64,000 nucleotides of DNA from assembly GCF_004295125.1 (NCBI RefSeq), contig NZ_CP036170.1:2420501-2484500 (forward strand), read 5' to 3'. Below are positions 1 to 9,446 of the stretch, piece after piece (position 1 is the stretch's first letter; every line of letters begins with the position of its first letter). The notes under the pieces were generated by a model. The model ran no database searches. It had not been told where the DNA came from and worked only from the letters and a program-made list of their open reading frames with translations. A program made the position numbers and the translations under genes. This DNA comes from [Clostridium] scindens ATCC 35704. Lineage in GTDB: Bacteria; Bacillota; Clostridia; Lachnospirales; Lachnospiraceae.

Positions 1-1
1 C

Positions 2-436
2 CGGTGGGAGGAACTGCGGGCGGAAGTGGCGGAATATGGCCTTAGAAACGGCTATCTTCTTGCCGTGGCGCCTACCAGCAGCACCAGCATCATTGCCGGA
101 ACCACCGCAGGGCTGGATCCGATCATGAGCCGTTACTTCCTGGAAGAGAAGAAGAACGGCCTGATGCCCCGGGTAGCGCCGGAACTATCCATGGATAACT
201 TCTGGTATTATAAGAATGCCCATTATATCGACCAGTACTGGTCCGTGCGGGCATGCGGAGTCAGGCAGCGGCATATTGACCAGGCCCAGAGCATGAATCT
301 GTATATTACCAATGAGTATACCTTCCGGAAAGTGCTGGATCTCTATATACTGGCCTGGGAAGAGGGCGTTAAGACCATCTATTATATCCGCTCCAAGAGT
401 CTGGAAGTGGAAGAATGCGAAGTATGCTCTTCATAA
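2..436 (+). CDS. nrdA: Ribonucleoside-diphosphate reductase alpha subunit, C-terminal part (cut by window edge)
   Basis: This is the last ~144 residues of the large catalytic subunit of class I ribonucleotide reductase, which reduces ribonucleoside diphosphates for DNA synthesis. The frame is open from the window edge, so the start is outside. Visible family features are the PTSSTSIIAGTTAGLDP loop, the SVRACGVRQRHIDQAQSMN segment, and a terminal CxxC-type pair (ECEVCSS) matching the mobile C-terminal redox cysteines. The partner nrdB starts 27 bases downstream in the same operon. The GTG at 26 is only an internal codon. Confidence 0.93.
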   Translation, partial: RWEELRAEVAEYGLRNGYLLAVAPTSSTSIIAGTTAGLDPIMSRYFLEEKKNGLMPRVAPELSMDNFWYYKNAHYIDQYWSVRACGVRQRHIDQAQSMNLYITNEYTFRKVLDLYILAWEEGVKTIYYIRSKSLEVEECEVCSS

Positions 437-463
437 ATATTCGAAGAAGACGGAGGAAACGAT

Positions 464-1507
464 ATGTCTGAATTAATGAAAAAGCCGCTGTTTAATCCAT
501 CCGGGGATACGCAGGTGAATAAGCGCAGGATGATAGGCGGCAATACGACGAACCTGAATGATTTTAACAATATGAAGTACGACTGGGTCAGCGACTGGTA
601 CCGGCAGGCCATGAATAACTTCTGGATACCGGAAGAGATCAACATGGGCGTGGATATCAAGGATTACCGAAAACTGCCGCAGGCAGAGCGGAGAGCCTAT
701 GACAAGATCCTGTCCTTCCTGATCTTCCTGGACAGCATCCAGACGGCGAACCTGCCAAATATCGGGGAATACATTACGGCAAATGAAGTGAACCTGTGCC
801 TGTCCATCCAGACCTTCCAGGAGGCTGTGCACAGCCAGAGCTACAGCTATATGCTGGATACCATCTGCGAGCCTCAGGAGCGGAACGATGTCCTGTACCA
901 GTGGAAGGAGGACCAGCACCTTCTTAAGAGGAATGAGTTTATTGGCAATCTGTACAATGAATTCCAGAAGAAGAAGGATGCAGGCGTGCTGGTTAAGACG
1001 CTGGTAGCCAACTATATTCTGGAAGGAATCTATTTCTACAGCGGATTCATGTTCTTCTATAATCTGGGAAGGAATAACCGGATGCCCGGCTCTGTCCAGG
1101 AGATCCGATATATCAACCGGGATGAGAATACCCATCTGTGGCTGTTCCGCAATATCCTGCTGGAACTTAAGAAAGAAGAGCCGCAATTATTTACGGAAAG
1201 CCGGATAGAAGAATACCGGGAGATGATAAAGGAAGGGTGCCAGCAGGAAATCAGCTGGGGGCATTACGTGATCGGTGACGATATCCAGGGATTGAACCGG
1301 GATATGGTTACGGATTATATCCAGTATCTTGGAAACCTGAGGTGTACCAATCTGGGTTTTGCGCCAATCTATGAAGGGCACGTAAAAGAGCCGGACAGCA
1401 TGTCCTGGGTAAGCCAGTTTTCCAATGCCAATATGATCAAGACGGATTTTTTTGAGGCGAGAAGCACGGCTTACGCAAAAAGCAGCGCTTTGGTGGATGA
1501 TTTATAG
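464..1507 (+). CDS. nrdB: Ribonucleoside-diphosphate reductase beta subunit
   Basis: This 347-residue protein is the radical-generating small subunit that works with the upstream alpha subunit. The di-metal ligands expected from the family are in place: D90, E120 and H123, then E187, and E221 with H224 (DENTH). The radical tyrosine position is kept (Y127 in HSQSYSYM), so it reads as a tyrosyl-radical class I enzyme and not the Tyr-less class Ic type. A strong GGAGG lies just before the ATG. Such an enzyme normally needs oxygen to assemble its cofactor, which is worth noting in an apparently anaerobic genome. Confidence 0.95.
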   Translation: MSELMKKPLFNPSGDTQVNKRRMIGGNTTNLNDFNNMKYDWVSDWYRQAMNNFWIPEEINMGVDIKDYRKLPQAERRAYDKILSFLIFLDSIQTANLPNIGEYITANEVNLCLSIQTFQEAVHSQSYSYMLDTICEPQERNDVLYQWKEDQHLLKRNEFIGNLYNEFQKKKDAGVLVKTLVANYILEGIYFYSGFMFFYNLGRNNRMPGSVQEIRYINRDENTHLWLFRNILLELKKEEPQLFTESRIEEYREMIKEGCQQEISWGHYVIGDDIQGLNRDMVTDYIQYLGNLRCTNLGFAPIYEGHVKEPDSMSWVSQFSNANMIKTDFFEARSTAYAKSSALVDDL

Positions 1508-1523
1508 AAAGGGGCCTGGAACA

Positions 1524-1655
1524 GTGGAGTATCAGTGGACAAAGCAAGACGGCGCATACCAGGAATCCGACGTGCCTGCAAGACAGAACTGCCGGATCAA
1601 TATTATGACGGAAGAGGAATTTATAAATGAAAGGTGGTTCCGGTGGTTCCCCTGA
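1524..1655 (+). CDS. Possible 43-residue small ORF or gene remnant
   Basis: After nrdB a GTG-initiated frame of 43 codons follows an AAAGGGG sequence about 10 bases upstream. It ends inside the 3' end of the convergent carbamate kinase gene. The peptide is tryptophan-rich and acidic and I do not recognise it. It could be the N-terminal stub of a gene lost when the purine cluster was placed here, or simply noncoding. Confidence 0.2.
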   Translation: MEYQWTKQDGAYQESDVPARQNCRINIMTEEEFINERWFRWFP

Positions 1656-2565
1656 CGGCCTCCCGGGCCTTCTCAAGCAGCGTGATCAAGGCGGTTCGCC
1701 CTTCTTTGGAACTTGCAAAGTCTACGGCTGCCTGTACTTTGGGGAGCATGGAGCCCGGCGCGAAATGGCCTTCTTCCATATACTGCCTGGCTTCGTCTAT
1801 AGACAGATCGCCAAGCCATTTCTCCTCTGGCTTTCCAAAGTTGATCGCCACTTTTTCAACCGCGGTCAGGATGATGAGATAATCCGCGTCCAGTTCTTTG
1901 GCAAGCAGGCAGCTGGCGAAATCTTTATCGATGACGGCGCTTGCGCCTTTGAGGTGATTGCCCTGGCGGACGACAGGAATGCCGCCTCCGCCGCAGGCAA
2001 TGACCAGATCGCCGGATTCTACCATGTTCCTTATGGTGCCGATCTCTATGATTTCCACTGGCTTTGGGGAAGCAACCACGCGGCGGTAGCCCCGGGCGGA
2101 ATCCTCCATCATGATATAGTCGTATTTCTCTTCCATCTCCCGGGCCTGTTCGGCGGATACGAACTTGCCGATTGGCTTGGAGGGACTCTGGAAGGCTGGG
2201 TCGTTCTCATCCACGCGTACCTGGGTGATCATGGTAGCAACGGGAATGTCTGTGATGCCTCGGTTCAGCAGTTCTTCACGAAGCGCGTTCTGCAAGTCAT
2301 AGCCGATATAAGCCTGGCTCATGGCCACACAGACAGAGAGAGGAGTATTGGGCTGCTCTTTATCTTCATGCGTCAGAGCAATCATGGCATTGTTCACCAT
2401 GCCGACCTGTGGTCCGTTTCCGTGGGCGACGACGACTTCGCAGCCTTCCTCTATGAGATCCACGATTGCTTTGGCGGTAATCTTAACAGCTGCCATCTGT
2501 TCCGGCAGGGTGTTCCCGAGCGCATTGCCGCCAAGCGCGATTACAATTCTTTTTTTCTTTGCCAT
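1621..2565 (-). CDS. arcC: Carbamate kinase (YqeA/ArcC type)
   Basis: This 314-residue enzyme transfers the phosphate of carbamoyl phosphate to ADP, giving ATP, ammonia and carbon dioxide. Family hallmarks are the N-terminal VIALGGNAL nucleotide-binding loop, VAHGNGPQVG, the CGGGGIPV segment and the C-terminal AAVDFASSKEGRTALIT. It is the last gene of the leftward arm, 18 bases after ygeW. In the equivalent Escherichia coli cluster this gene is yqeA. It probably harvests ATP from carbamoyl phosphate made during purine-ring breakdown and not from arginine, since no arginine deiminase is nearby. Confidence 0.95.
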   Translation of the reverse strand: MAKKKRIVIALGGNALGNTLPEQMAAVKITAKAIVDLIEEGCEVVVAHGNGPQVGMVNNAMIALTHEDKEQPNTPLSVCVAMSQAYIGYDLQNALREELLNRGITDIPVATMITQVRVDENDPAFQSPSKPIGKFVSAEQAREMEEKYDYIMMEDSARGYRRVVASPKPVEIIEIGTIRNMVESGDLVIACGGGGIPVVRQGNHLKGASAVIDKDFASCLLAKELDADYLIILTAVEKVAINFGKPEEKWLGDLSIDEARQYMEEGHFAPGSMLPKVQAAVDFASSKEGRTALITLLEKAREAVRGTTGTTFHL

Positions 2566-2583
2566 AGGTTAAGCCTCCGCTTC

Positions 2584-3777
2584 TTATTTGAATACTCTTG
2601 GCTTGCCGTTTTCTTCCAGTTTTTTAAGAATTACCGCCGGATCAGCGAATTTGGCCAGGAAGATCATGGCAGCTATGATATAAGGCTTATAGCTGGCTTC
2701 CTTGTATAATAGGGTACGGTAGCGGTCGAATACGCTTGCATCCACTTCGCCGGTCTCGCAGCTTACGCCTGTGATATCCGCCGGCAGGCAGTGCAGATAG
2801 AGCGCCTTGCCGTCTTTGGTGGTGGACATCAGTTCTTCCGTACATGCCCAGTCCTTATGCTGGGCGTTCTGTGCCAGAAGTTCTTTCTCAAGAGCATCTA
2901 TGCCAGCCTGGTCGCCCTGTGCATAGAGTTCGGTTCTCTGTCCCATTGCCGCGAATGGAGCCCAGCTCTTTGGATAGACGATATCGGCATCCTTGAAGGC
3001 TTCTGCCATACTGTTGGTCTTGGTATAAGAGCCGCCGGATTTCTTTGCGTTTTCCGCCGCTACAGCCTCAACTTCCGGGAATACTTCGTATCCTTCAGGG
3101 TGTGCCAGCACGACGTCCATTCCAAATCGTGTCATCAGTCCGATGACGCCCTGCGGAACAGAGAGCGGCTTTCCATAGGAAGGAGAGTAAGCCCAGGTCA
3201 TGGCAAGTTTCTTGCCTTTTAAGTTTTCTACGCCGCCGAATTCGTGGATGATATGAAGCATATCTGCCATTACCTGCGTGGGATGGTCAATGTCGCACTG
3301 AAGGTTTACAAGGGTAGGCTTCTGCTCCAGGATGCCATCCTTATGGCCCTGGGTAACGGAATCCACCACTTCGTGCATGTAGGCGTTTCCTTTGCCAATG
3401 TACATATCATCCCGGATGCCGATGACATCGGCCATAAAGGAGATCATGTTGGCTGTCTCGCGGACCGTCTCGCCGTGGGCGATCTGGGACTTGCCCTCGT
3501 CCAGATCCTGTACCTTAAGGCCTAAGAGGTTGCAGGCAGAAGCGAAGGAGAAGCGGGTGCGGGTGGAGTTGTCACGGAATAAGGAGATGCCAAGGCCGCT
3601 TTCGAATACCTTCGTGGAGATATTATTCTCCCGCATGTAGCGGAGCGCGTCTGCCAGCGTAAATACGGCTTCTATCTCGTCGTCCGTCTTCTCCCAGGTG
3701 AGAAAGAAGTTTCCATTGTACATTTCCTTAAAGTTCAGTATGTTTAATTTATCAAGATAATCCTGTAATGTTTTCAT
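2584..3777 (-). CDS. ygeW: Knotted carbamoyltransferase YgeW
   Basis: This 397-residue protein belongs to the aspartate/ornithine carbamoyltransferase superfamily. The carbamoyl-phosphate loop is FRDNSTRTRFSF, the second conserved motif is DIDHPTQVMADM and the third is LHCLPADI. The YgeW subfamily has a knotted fold and an amino-acid partner not settled by sequence; 2,3-diaminopropionate-related substrates have been proposed because ygeX is always next door. Here it lies between carbamate kinase and the ygeY hydrolase, so it probably produces or consumes the carbamoyl phosphate used by that kinase. Start ATG follows an AGGAGGA sequence. Confidence 0.93.
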   Translation of the reverse strand: MKTLQDYLDKLNILNFKEMYNGNFFLTWEKTDDEIEAVFTLADALRYMRENNISTKVFESGLGISLFRDNSTRTRFSFASACNLLGLKVQDLDEGKSQIAHGETVRETANMISFMADVIGIRDDMYIGKGNAYMHEVVDSVTQGHKDGILEQKPTLVNLQCDIDHPTQVMADMLHIIHEFGGVENLKGKKLAMTWAYSPSYGKPLSVPQGVIGLMTRFGMDVVLAHPEGYEVFPEVEAVAAENAKKSGGSYTKTNSMAEAFKDADIVYPKSWAPFAAMGQRTELYAQGDQAGIDALEKELLAQNAQHKDWACTEELMSTTKDGKALYLHCLPADITGVSCETGEVDASVFDRYRTLLYKEASYKPYIIAAMIFLAKFADPAVILKKLEENGKPRVFK

Positions 3778-3836
3778 AATTCATATCCTCCTGATATTGT
3801 GATACTAAGATACAAAGGGCTGCCTGGGGCAAGAGC

Positions 3837-5150
3837 CTACTTGCAGTACATGGCTGGCAGGGCCGCATAGACGGCGGCGCACCTTACCAGATCGTCTTTC
3901 CAGGTCTTTTCGTTAGGAGCGTGAGCCTGGGCCTCCGCGCCCGGGCCAAAGCCTATGCAGGGGATGCCGTTTCTTCCCATGATGGATACGCCGTTGGTGG
4001 AGAAGGTCCATTTATCAGTCAGGGGCCTGTTGATCCGGGATGGGGCCGTCTCTTCATTCCCCAGGCGCTTGTCGCCGTAGAGTCCTTTATAGGCCGCTTC
4101 CAGAGCCTTGGTCACTTTATGGTCTTGTGGGATGACCCAGGTCGGGAAATAGCATTCGATGGGATAGACGCATCCGGTGTAGGATGGACGGTCATAATTG
4201 TACATGGATACTTCTACATCGTCTCCATACTTCTGTACGCTTGGCAGCGCGCGGATCTCATCCAGGCAGCTTTCCCAAGTCTCGCCTGCGGTCATGCGGC
4301 GGTCCAGAGAGACTGCGCAGGAGTCTGCAACGGCGCAGCGGCTGGGAGAGGTGTAGAAGATCTGGGAAACCGTGACGGTCCCTTGGCCGAGGAAGCGGGC
4401 TTCTTTCCACTCTGGATTATATTTCTCATCCAGCATCTTTACCAATCCTTTGATGCTGGTTTTTTCATCTGCGTCATTCTCATTTAACGCGCGGATTTCC
4501 AGCAGGATATCTGCCATCTTGTAGATCGCGTTGTCTCCGCGCTCCGGAGCGGAGCCGTGGCAGGATACGCCTTTTACATCTACGCGGATCTCCATGCGTC
4601 CCCGCTGCCCGCGGTAGATGCCGCCGTCGGTAGGCTCGGTGGATACGACGAATTCAGGCTTTACGCCGTCCTCGTTGATGATGTACTGCCAGCATAGGCC
4701 GTCACAGTCTTCTTCCTGGACGGTTCCGGTGACTACGACCCGGTATGTATCATCCAGAAGTCCCAGATCCTTCATGATCTTTGCTCCATATACAGCAGAT
4801 ACGATGCCGCCGCACTGATCAGAAGTTCCACGCCCGCCAATCTCTGTCTCGGACTCAAAACCTTCATAAGGGTCGAACTCCCAGTTGTCGATGTTGCCAA
4901 TGCCTACAGTGTCGATGTGGGCGTCGTAGCCGATCAGCGTCTTGCCGGTTCCCATGTAGCCCAGCACATTGCCCTGGGGATCGATCTCTACCTTGTCAAA
5001 GTCTAATTTGCGCATCTCTTCTGCGATCCGGTCGATGTGGGCTTTCTCCCCGCAGCTTTCTCCCGGGTATTTGACAATATCCCTTAAGAATCTGGTCATG
5101 TCTGCTTCATATTTCTGTGCCGCTTCTTTTATCCGATTAAAATCTAACAT
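3837..5150 (-). CDS. ygeY: YgeY family M20-type metallohydrolase
   Basis: This 437-residue M20 metallopeptidase-like amidohydrolase carries the expected two-metal motifs: the His/Asp of YDAHIDTVG, the bridging Asp in [10 protein letters not shown] and the Glu-Glu of VQEEDCDGL. YgeY is described as a selenium-metabolism-linked hydrolase because it co-occurs with Se-dependent molybdenum hydroxylases. It is 13 bases downstream of ygeX and clearly cotranscribed. Its natural substrate is probably a carbamoylated or acylated intermediate of purine breakdown; that is inference from context. Confidence 0.92.
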   Translation of the reverse strand: MLDFNRIKEAAQKYEADMTRFLRDIVKYPGESCGEKAHIDRIAEEMRKLDFDKVEIDPQGNVLGYMGTGKTLIGYDAHIDTVGIGNIDNWEFDPYEGFESETEIGGRGTSDQCGGIVSAVYGAKIMKDLGLLDDTYRVVVTGTVQEEDCDGLCWQYIINEDGVKPEFVVSTEPTDGGIYRGQRGRMEIRVDVKGVSCHGSAPERGDNAIYKMADILLEIRALNENDADEKTSIKGLVKMLDEKYNPEWKEARFLGQGTVTVSQIFYTSPSRCAVADSCAVSLDRRMTAGETWESCLDEIRALPSVQKYGDDVEVSMYNYDRPSYTGCVYPIECYFPTWVIPQDHKVTKALEAAYKGLYGDKRLGNEETAPSRINRPLTDKWTFSTNGVSIMGRNGIPCIGFGPGAEAQAHAPNEKTWKDDLVRCAAVYAALPAMYCK

Positions 5151-5163
5151 TTTTTCTTACCTC

Positions 5164-6408
5164 CTATATGCCTTCAAATGGTTCTTTATCGGTTCCGCAT
5201 AAGCCTTCCCAGACGATTTCCCGGTAACGGTCCGGATCGGTATCGCCTTCTGAGGATACCAGCAGGACTTCGGAACTGTCATCCAGCTTCAGTGCTTCCC
5301 TTAACTCTCTGTACTCAGGCTTGGTCATAAGGGCTGCAACCAGTCCCATGGTGACGGAGCCGGATTCGCCGGAGAAGACTCTGTCATCGCCGCGAAGAGG
5401 CGCCCCATAGATACGTGTTCCGTTGGCGCTTACCCAGTCCGGGCAGGATACGAATGCGTCTGCATGATTTCTCAGGATATCCCAGGATACGGTGTTGGCT
5501 TCCCCGCATGCGAGGCCGGCCATGATAGTCAGCATATCCCCGGTGACATCGATCCTGCTTCCGTCGCCCTTGACGGCAGAGCGGTAGAGGCAGTCGGCAG
5601 CCATGGCCTCCACGACGACCATGATGGGCGGATTCTCCTTAAAGCGGTTGGCAAAATATCCGATGACCGCACCTGCAAGGGACCCGACGCCAGCCTGGAT
5701 AAAGATATGGGTTGGACGGCATCCATCCTTGGCAAGCTGCTGATCAGCTTCCAGGGCAAGGGTTCCGTAGCCCTGCATGATCCAGGTAGGGATCTCTTCA
5801 TAGCCTTCCCATGCAGTATCCTGCACCATAATGCCATGTTCCGTATTCTCGGCTTCCTTGGCGGCCATCCGCACGCAGTCGTCATAGTTGAGATCCTCGA
5901 TGGTTACGGTGGCATTTTCCTTTGCGATATTTTCAAGACGGGTCTGGGTAGAGCCTTTCGGCATTCTTACCACGCATTTCTGGCCCAGCTTGTTGGCAGC
6001 CCAGGCAATGCCTCTTCCGTGATTGCCGTCGGTCGCGGTAAAGAAGGTGGCCTGGCCGAATTCTTCTCTCAGTTCTTTGGAAGTAAGCACATGATAAGGA
6101 ACCTCGCTTACATCCTTTCCCAGCTGCTGCGCGATGTATCTTGCGATGGCGTAGGAACCCCCCAATACTTTGAAGGCATTCAGGCCAAAACGGTAAGACT
6201 CGTCTTTGACGTACAGCCGTTTCAGGCCCAAGTACTCCGCCAGATTGGAAAGCCTGGTCAGCGGGGTCACGCTATACTGGGGAAAACTTTGATGAAAGGC
6301 GTGCGCCTTCGCCATCTCTTCCCCCGACATATTGCGCGCTTGCAGGTCATCCGTCTTCGGCATGGTATTGAGTGTCCATTTTAATTGATTATCTGATGCT
6401 TTGCTCAT
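5164..6408 (-). CDS. ygeX: Diaminopropionate ammonia-lyase
   Basis: This 414-residue PLP enzyme of fold type II cleaves 2,3-diaminopropionate to pyruvate and two ammonia molecules. The Schiff-base lysine is K80 in NAFKVLGGSYA, and the glycine-rich phosphate cradle is seen in VGSLAGAVIGY and TDGNHGRG. Length matches the DpaL/YgeX family. It is the first enzyme gene after the regulator in the leftward arm. In gut purine degraders it would provide the step from a three-carbon diamino product to pyruvate and so to fermentation. Confidence 0.95.
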   Translation of the reverse strand: MSKASDNQLKWTLNTMPKTDDLQARNMSGEEMAKAHAFHQSFPQYSVTPLTRLSNLAEYLGLKRLYVKDESYRFGLNAFKVLGGSYAIARYIAQQLGKDVSEVPYHVLTSKELREEFGQATFFTATDGNHGRGIAWAANKLGQKCVVRMPKGSTQTRLENIAKENATVTIEDLNYDDCVRMAAKEAENTEHGIMVQDTAWEGYEEIPTWIMQGYGTLALEADQQLAKDGCRPTHIFIQAGVGSLAGAVIGYFANRFKENPPIMVVVEAMAADCLYRSAVKGDGSRIDVTGDMLTIMAGLACGEANTVSWDILRNHADAFVSCPDWVSANGTRIYGAPLRGDDRVFSGESGSVTMGLVAALMTKPEYRELREALKLDDSSEVLLVSSEGDTDPDRYREIVWEGLCGTDKEPFEGI

Positions 6409-6433
6409 GATCGATCTCCTCTAAATCATATAT

Positions 6434-7087
6434 TTATTTGTTGATATCTACATAACTATAGAGTGTGTACTTGGAGATGCCAAAGTACTTGGCAACTTTA
6501 TCTCCGGACTTTGTAATAAGAAAGGCGCCTGCATCATTGAGGAAATTAATCGCCTTTATCTTATCTTCCTTGCTCATCAGAGGTACAGGCACTCCAACCA
6601 GCGCTACGGACTGCTCGATTAATTCATCCAGAAGTTCATTTACGTCGTGGGTAATCCGCTTTGGAGAGTTGAAATCCTCGCTGCCGGATTCCTCTGGGAT
6701 CTTGCAGGCGGTGAGAGAGTGGATGCTCCCTTCCAGAGCCAGAAGATTGGTGATGTCGTAATTAATGGACAGTATATAGCGCGGTTTTCCGCTGTCGTCG
6801 TTAATATAGATGGTACTGGACTTTAAGATGCGTCCGTTGTCCGTCTTGGTCAAGTAGGACAGTTTGTCGGCGAGCGGTCCGTCCTGATGGCGGATCGCAT
6901 TGAGCACTGCGCCGGACGGCCCGTCGCCTACCTTCCTTCCTGTAATATGGCCATTTTCAATATGGACAATGGAACTTTCCGCTACATTGCGTGCCAGATC
7001 GTGAACCACGACTTCGCAGTTATCGCCGAACTGGGCTGCAAGTCCTGTAGCAATCTGTTTTAACATGTCTAACCTGGACCCTGCCAT
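6434..7087 (-). CDS. YheO/DauR-type PAS-HTH transcriptional regulator
   Basis: This 217-residue regulator has an N-terminal YheO-like PAS domain (about residues 10-115, with GDNCEVVVHDL and a YINDDSGKPRYILSIN strand) and a C-terminal DauR-like helix-turn-helix (about 160-215, ending AKYFGISKYTLYSYVD). Proteins of this class sense small metabolites and act on adjacent catabolic genes. It is the first gene of the leftward arm and faces the ssnA arm across a 1-kb spacer, so it is the likely cluster-specific regulator. The ATG at 7087 has an AAGGAGG site. Confidence 0.88.
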   Translation of the reverse strand: MAGSRLDMLKQIATGLAAQFGDNCEVVVHDLARNVAESSIVHIENGHITGRKVGDGPSGAVLNAIRHQDGPLADKLSYLTKTDNGRILKSSTIYINDDSGKPRYILSINYDITNLLALEGSIHSLTACKIPEESGSEDFNSPKRITHDVNELLDELIEQSVALVGVPVPLMSKEDKIKAINFLNDAGAFLITKSGDKVAKYFGISKYTLYSYVDINK

Positions 7088-7128
7088 GATCGTACCTCCT
7101 TCGTAAGGTTTTTCGTCTCCCTAAGTTC

Positions 7129-7156
7129 ATCATAGCAGATAATTTTAGAAAATCAA
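7129..7156 (-). promoter_or_regulatory. Promoter of regulator-ygeX-ygeY-ygeW-arcC operon
   Basis: On the minus strand TTGATT (7151-7156) and TATGAT (7129-7134) are 16 bases apart. The -10 is preceded by TGC, giving an extended -10. It sits about 45 bases ahead of the regulator start, in a strikingly A/T-rich stretch (7140-7225) that could hold the regulator binding site. Confidence 0.55.
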
Positions 7157-7207
7157 TAGAAAATCTAAAAAAATTTTTAGGAAACAAAAATATTTTTGTA
7201 AAACCCG

Positions 7208-7236
7208 TTGCAAATTATATATAATGATGATAATAT
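7208..7236 (+). promoter_or_regulatory. Possible rightward promoter of the purine cluster
   Basis: TTGCAA (7208-7213) and TAATAT (7231-7236) are separated by 17 bases in the divergent A/T-rich spacer. It would drive the decayed permease and then ssnA onwards. From 7237 to about 7520 I see no convincing gene, only a short CTCCC/GGGAG hairpin near 7500. Confidence 0.35.
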
Positions 7237-7523
7237 GGTAGAAACAGAAGCGTTCTTTGTAAAAAGTGTACGAAAAACAGCAAAGGAAAAGAAGAGAAAT
7301 ATTAAGCAGAATGCCGGGCTGCATGGTCTTTCCTGCCTGATGCGGACAGAGAAATCGACAGATATCCCAATGCCAAATCCGCAGGGAAGAACCGGCCTTT
7401 ATACAAAAGGCAGAAACTACAATTTTATAATGCAGACTGTGAAGATGCCGGTGGGCGCCATGGGAAAGGCCGGTATCCGGGCAGCCTGCAGCAAGGCTCT
7501 CCCTGGATATTTGAGGGAGATAA

Positions 7524-8091
7524 CCGGGAGGTAGAAATGTAACCCCGGCAATTATAATAGGAGGAATCGCGCAAAGAAAAGGCGAGATCAGCCAGGCGAA
7601 TATTACGGTTCTGGTGCAGTCAGCGCTTCTGATAGCAGGCATATCCACCCTGATCCAGTTGATTTCCTTCAAGTATACGATGGGCTCCGGGCTGTCGGTC
7701 ATTATCGGCGTCAGTTTTGCCTATCTTTGTGCCTGTAGGGAATTGCGGAGCAGTTTGACCTGGCAACCCTGTTTGGAGCCCAGCTGGCAGGCTCCCTGGC
7801 TGCCATACTGGTGGGGATATTTATTAAGAGGCTCGGATTCCTGTTTCCGCCTTCCAACGGCGACATTCATTCAGAATGTAGGGATTGTGGCGACAACCAA
7901 GGTTGTGGCAAAAAGGGTATTCTATGATTCCGGCCTGCGTGCTTGGCGGGGCCGACGATCAGCGTATTCTCATCCATAGCCATGACGGAAATGAAACTGA
8001 TCGCGGGAAATCAGCGGTGGTATTATCCACCATCGTAACGGTGGTGCTAAACCAGGTACTTCCAAAAGAACAAGAAGAAGCAGCAGAATAG
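7524..8091 (+). pseudogene. Decayed NCS2 purine (xanthine/uracil-type) permease
   Basis: Three frames each give good permease sequence that does not join up. At 7536-7730 the frame reads VTPAIIIGGIAQ, then IAGISTLIQLI and IIGVSFAYL, the start of an NCS2 nucleobase:cation symporter. From about 7745 another frame reads FGAQLAGSLAAILVGIFIKR. After a damaged stretch, 8010-8091 gives AVVLSTIVTVVLNQVLP, the C-terminal helix and tail. Large internal parts are missing compared with the usual ~430-460 residues. Its place between the two arms suggests it was once the cluster's transporter. Confidence 0.8.
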
Positions 8092-8102
8092 GAGGCGGAC
8101 AT

Positions 8103-9434
8103 ATGTTAATAATAGGAAATGGAAAGACAATTACAAGGGATGCTAATCTCCCTTTTATAGAGGACGGGGCGGTGGCCATCGAGGGAACCCGGATCAAAGA
8201 AGTAGGAGCCACCAAAGATATGAAAGAGAAATATAAGGATGCAGAATACATAGATGCCAGAAGCGGAGTCATTATGCCGGCGTTCATCAATACCCATGAG
8301 CATATCTACAGCGCCATGGCCAGAGGATTAAGTATTAAGGGCTATCATCCGAAAGGATTTCTGGACATCCTGGATGGCCAGTGGTGGACCATTGACAGGA
8401 AGCTTACGCCAGAACAGATTCGATACAGCGCGGCTGACACCATGATCTCCTGTATCCGTAACGGCGTGACGACGATTTTCGACCACCATGCAAGTTTCGG
8501 GCATATCAAAGACAGCCTGTTTACCATTGCGGAGGTGGCGAAGGAACTGGGCGTACGCTCCTGCCTGTGCTATGAAGTATCAGACAGGGACGGCATGGAG
8601 AAGGCCAGAGAGGCGGTCATGGAAAATGCGGCGTTTATCAAGTACGCGCTTCAGGATGACTCAGATATGCTGGCAGGAATGATGGGAATGCATGCGCAGT
8701 TTACCATCTCGGACGCGACTATGGAACTGGCAGCTGCCAATAAGCCAAAAGAGACAGGATATCATATCCATGTGGCCGAAGGAATCGAAGACCTTCATGA
8801 CTGCCTGAAGAAGTATGGCAAGCGGATCGTGGACCGGCTGATGGATTGGGATATACTGGGAGAGAAGACGCTGCTTGGCCACTGTATCTATATTAATTCT
8901 CACGAAATGGATCTGATCAAAGATACGGGCACGATGGTGGTCCATAATCCAGAATCCAATATGGGCAATGCCTGTGGCTGTCCCCCGACTATGGAGCTGG
9001 TGCGCCGCGGGATACTGACCGGGCTTGGAACCGACGGATATACCCACGATATGACGGAATCCTACAAGGCAGCCAACGTGCTGCATAAGCATCACCTGTG
9101 CGATCCCAATGCGGCGTGGGGCGAAGTGCCCAGGATGCTTTTTGAGAACAACGCCGTTATTGCTGGCCGCTATTTTAAAGCGCCTCTTGGCGTGCTGAAA
9201 GAAGGGGCCGCGGCAGATGTGATCGTCGTAGACTATAATCCGCCTACCCACCTGGATGAGAACAATATCAATGGCCATATTTTATTTGGAATGACCGGCA
9301 GAGATGTGGCGACCACCGTCGGAAACGGCAAGGTCCTTATGAAGGACCGGGAAGTGAAAGTGATCGATGTAGAAGAAACCATGGCAAGATGCAGGGAAGA
9401 GTCTGCGAAACTGTGGAAGAGCATCAATGGTTAG
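8103..9434 (+). CDS. ssnA: SsnA-type aminohydrolase
   Basis: This 443-residue member of the amidohydrolase superfamily has the metal pair H65 and H67 in NTHEHIY, further histidines in GYHIHVAEG and LLGHCIYI, and the catalytic Asp in LGTDGYTHD. It belongs to the SsnA (YgfL) subfamily that always travels with ygfK and Se-dependent molybdenum hydroxylases. The likely reaction is hydrolytic deamination or ring opening of a purine-derived heterocycle; the exact substrate cannot be read from sequence. An AGGAGG site precedes the ATG, and ygfK follows after 12 bases. Confidence 0.92.
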   Translation: MLIIGNGKTITRDANLPFIEDGAVAIEGTRIKEVGATKDMKEKYKDAEYIDARSGVIMPAFINTHEHIYSAMARGLSIKGYHPKGFLDILDGQWWTIDRKLTPEQIRYSAADTMISCIRNGVTTIFDHHASFGHIKDSLFTIAEVAKELGVRSCLCYEVSDRDGMEKAREAVMENAAFIKYALQDDSDMLAGMMGMHAQFTISDATMELAAANKPKETGYHIHVAEGIEDLHDCLKKYGKRIVDRLMDWDILGEKTLLGHCIYINSHEMDLIKDTGTMVVHNPESNMGNACGCPPTMELVRRGILTGLGTDGYTHDMTESYKAANVLHKHHLCDPNAAWGEVPRMLFENNAVIAGRYFKAPLGVLKEGAAADVIVVDYNPPTHLDENNINGHILFGMTGRDVATTVGNGKVLMKDREVKVIDVEETMARCREESAKLWKSING

Positions 9435-9446
9435 GAGGAAGGGTAT

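Noticed and set aside
473-1186. Long antisense ORF opposite nrdB
   Set aside because: It is a shadow of a well-supported gene in a G/C-balanced region; no ribosome site or family likeness.
1627-2709. 360-codon plus-strand ORF opposite carbamate kinase
   Set aside because: The minus-strand gene has full family motifs; the plus-strand translation is rich in rare-looking runs and lacks a start context.
7208-7534. 108-codon ORF ahead of the permease remnant
   Set aside because: No good Shine-Dalgarno site, composition like noncoding DNA, and no recognisable protein.
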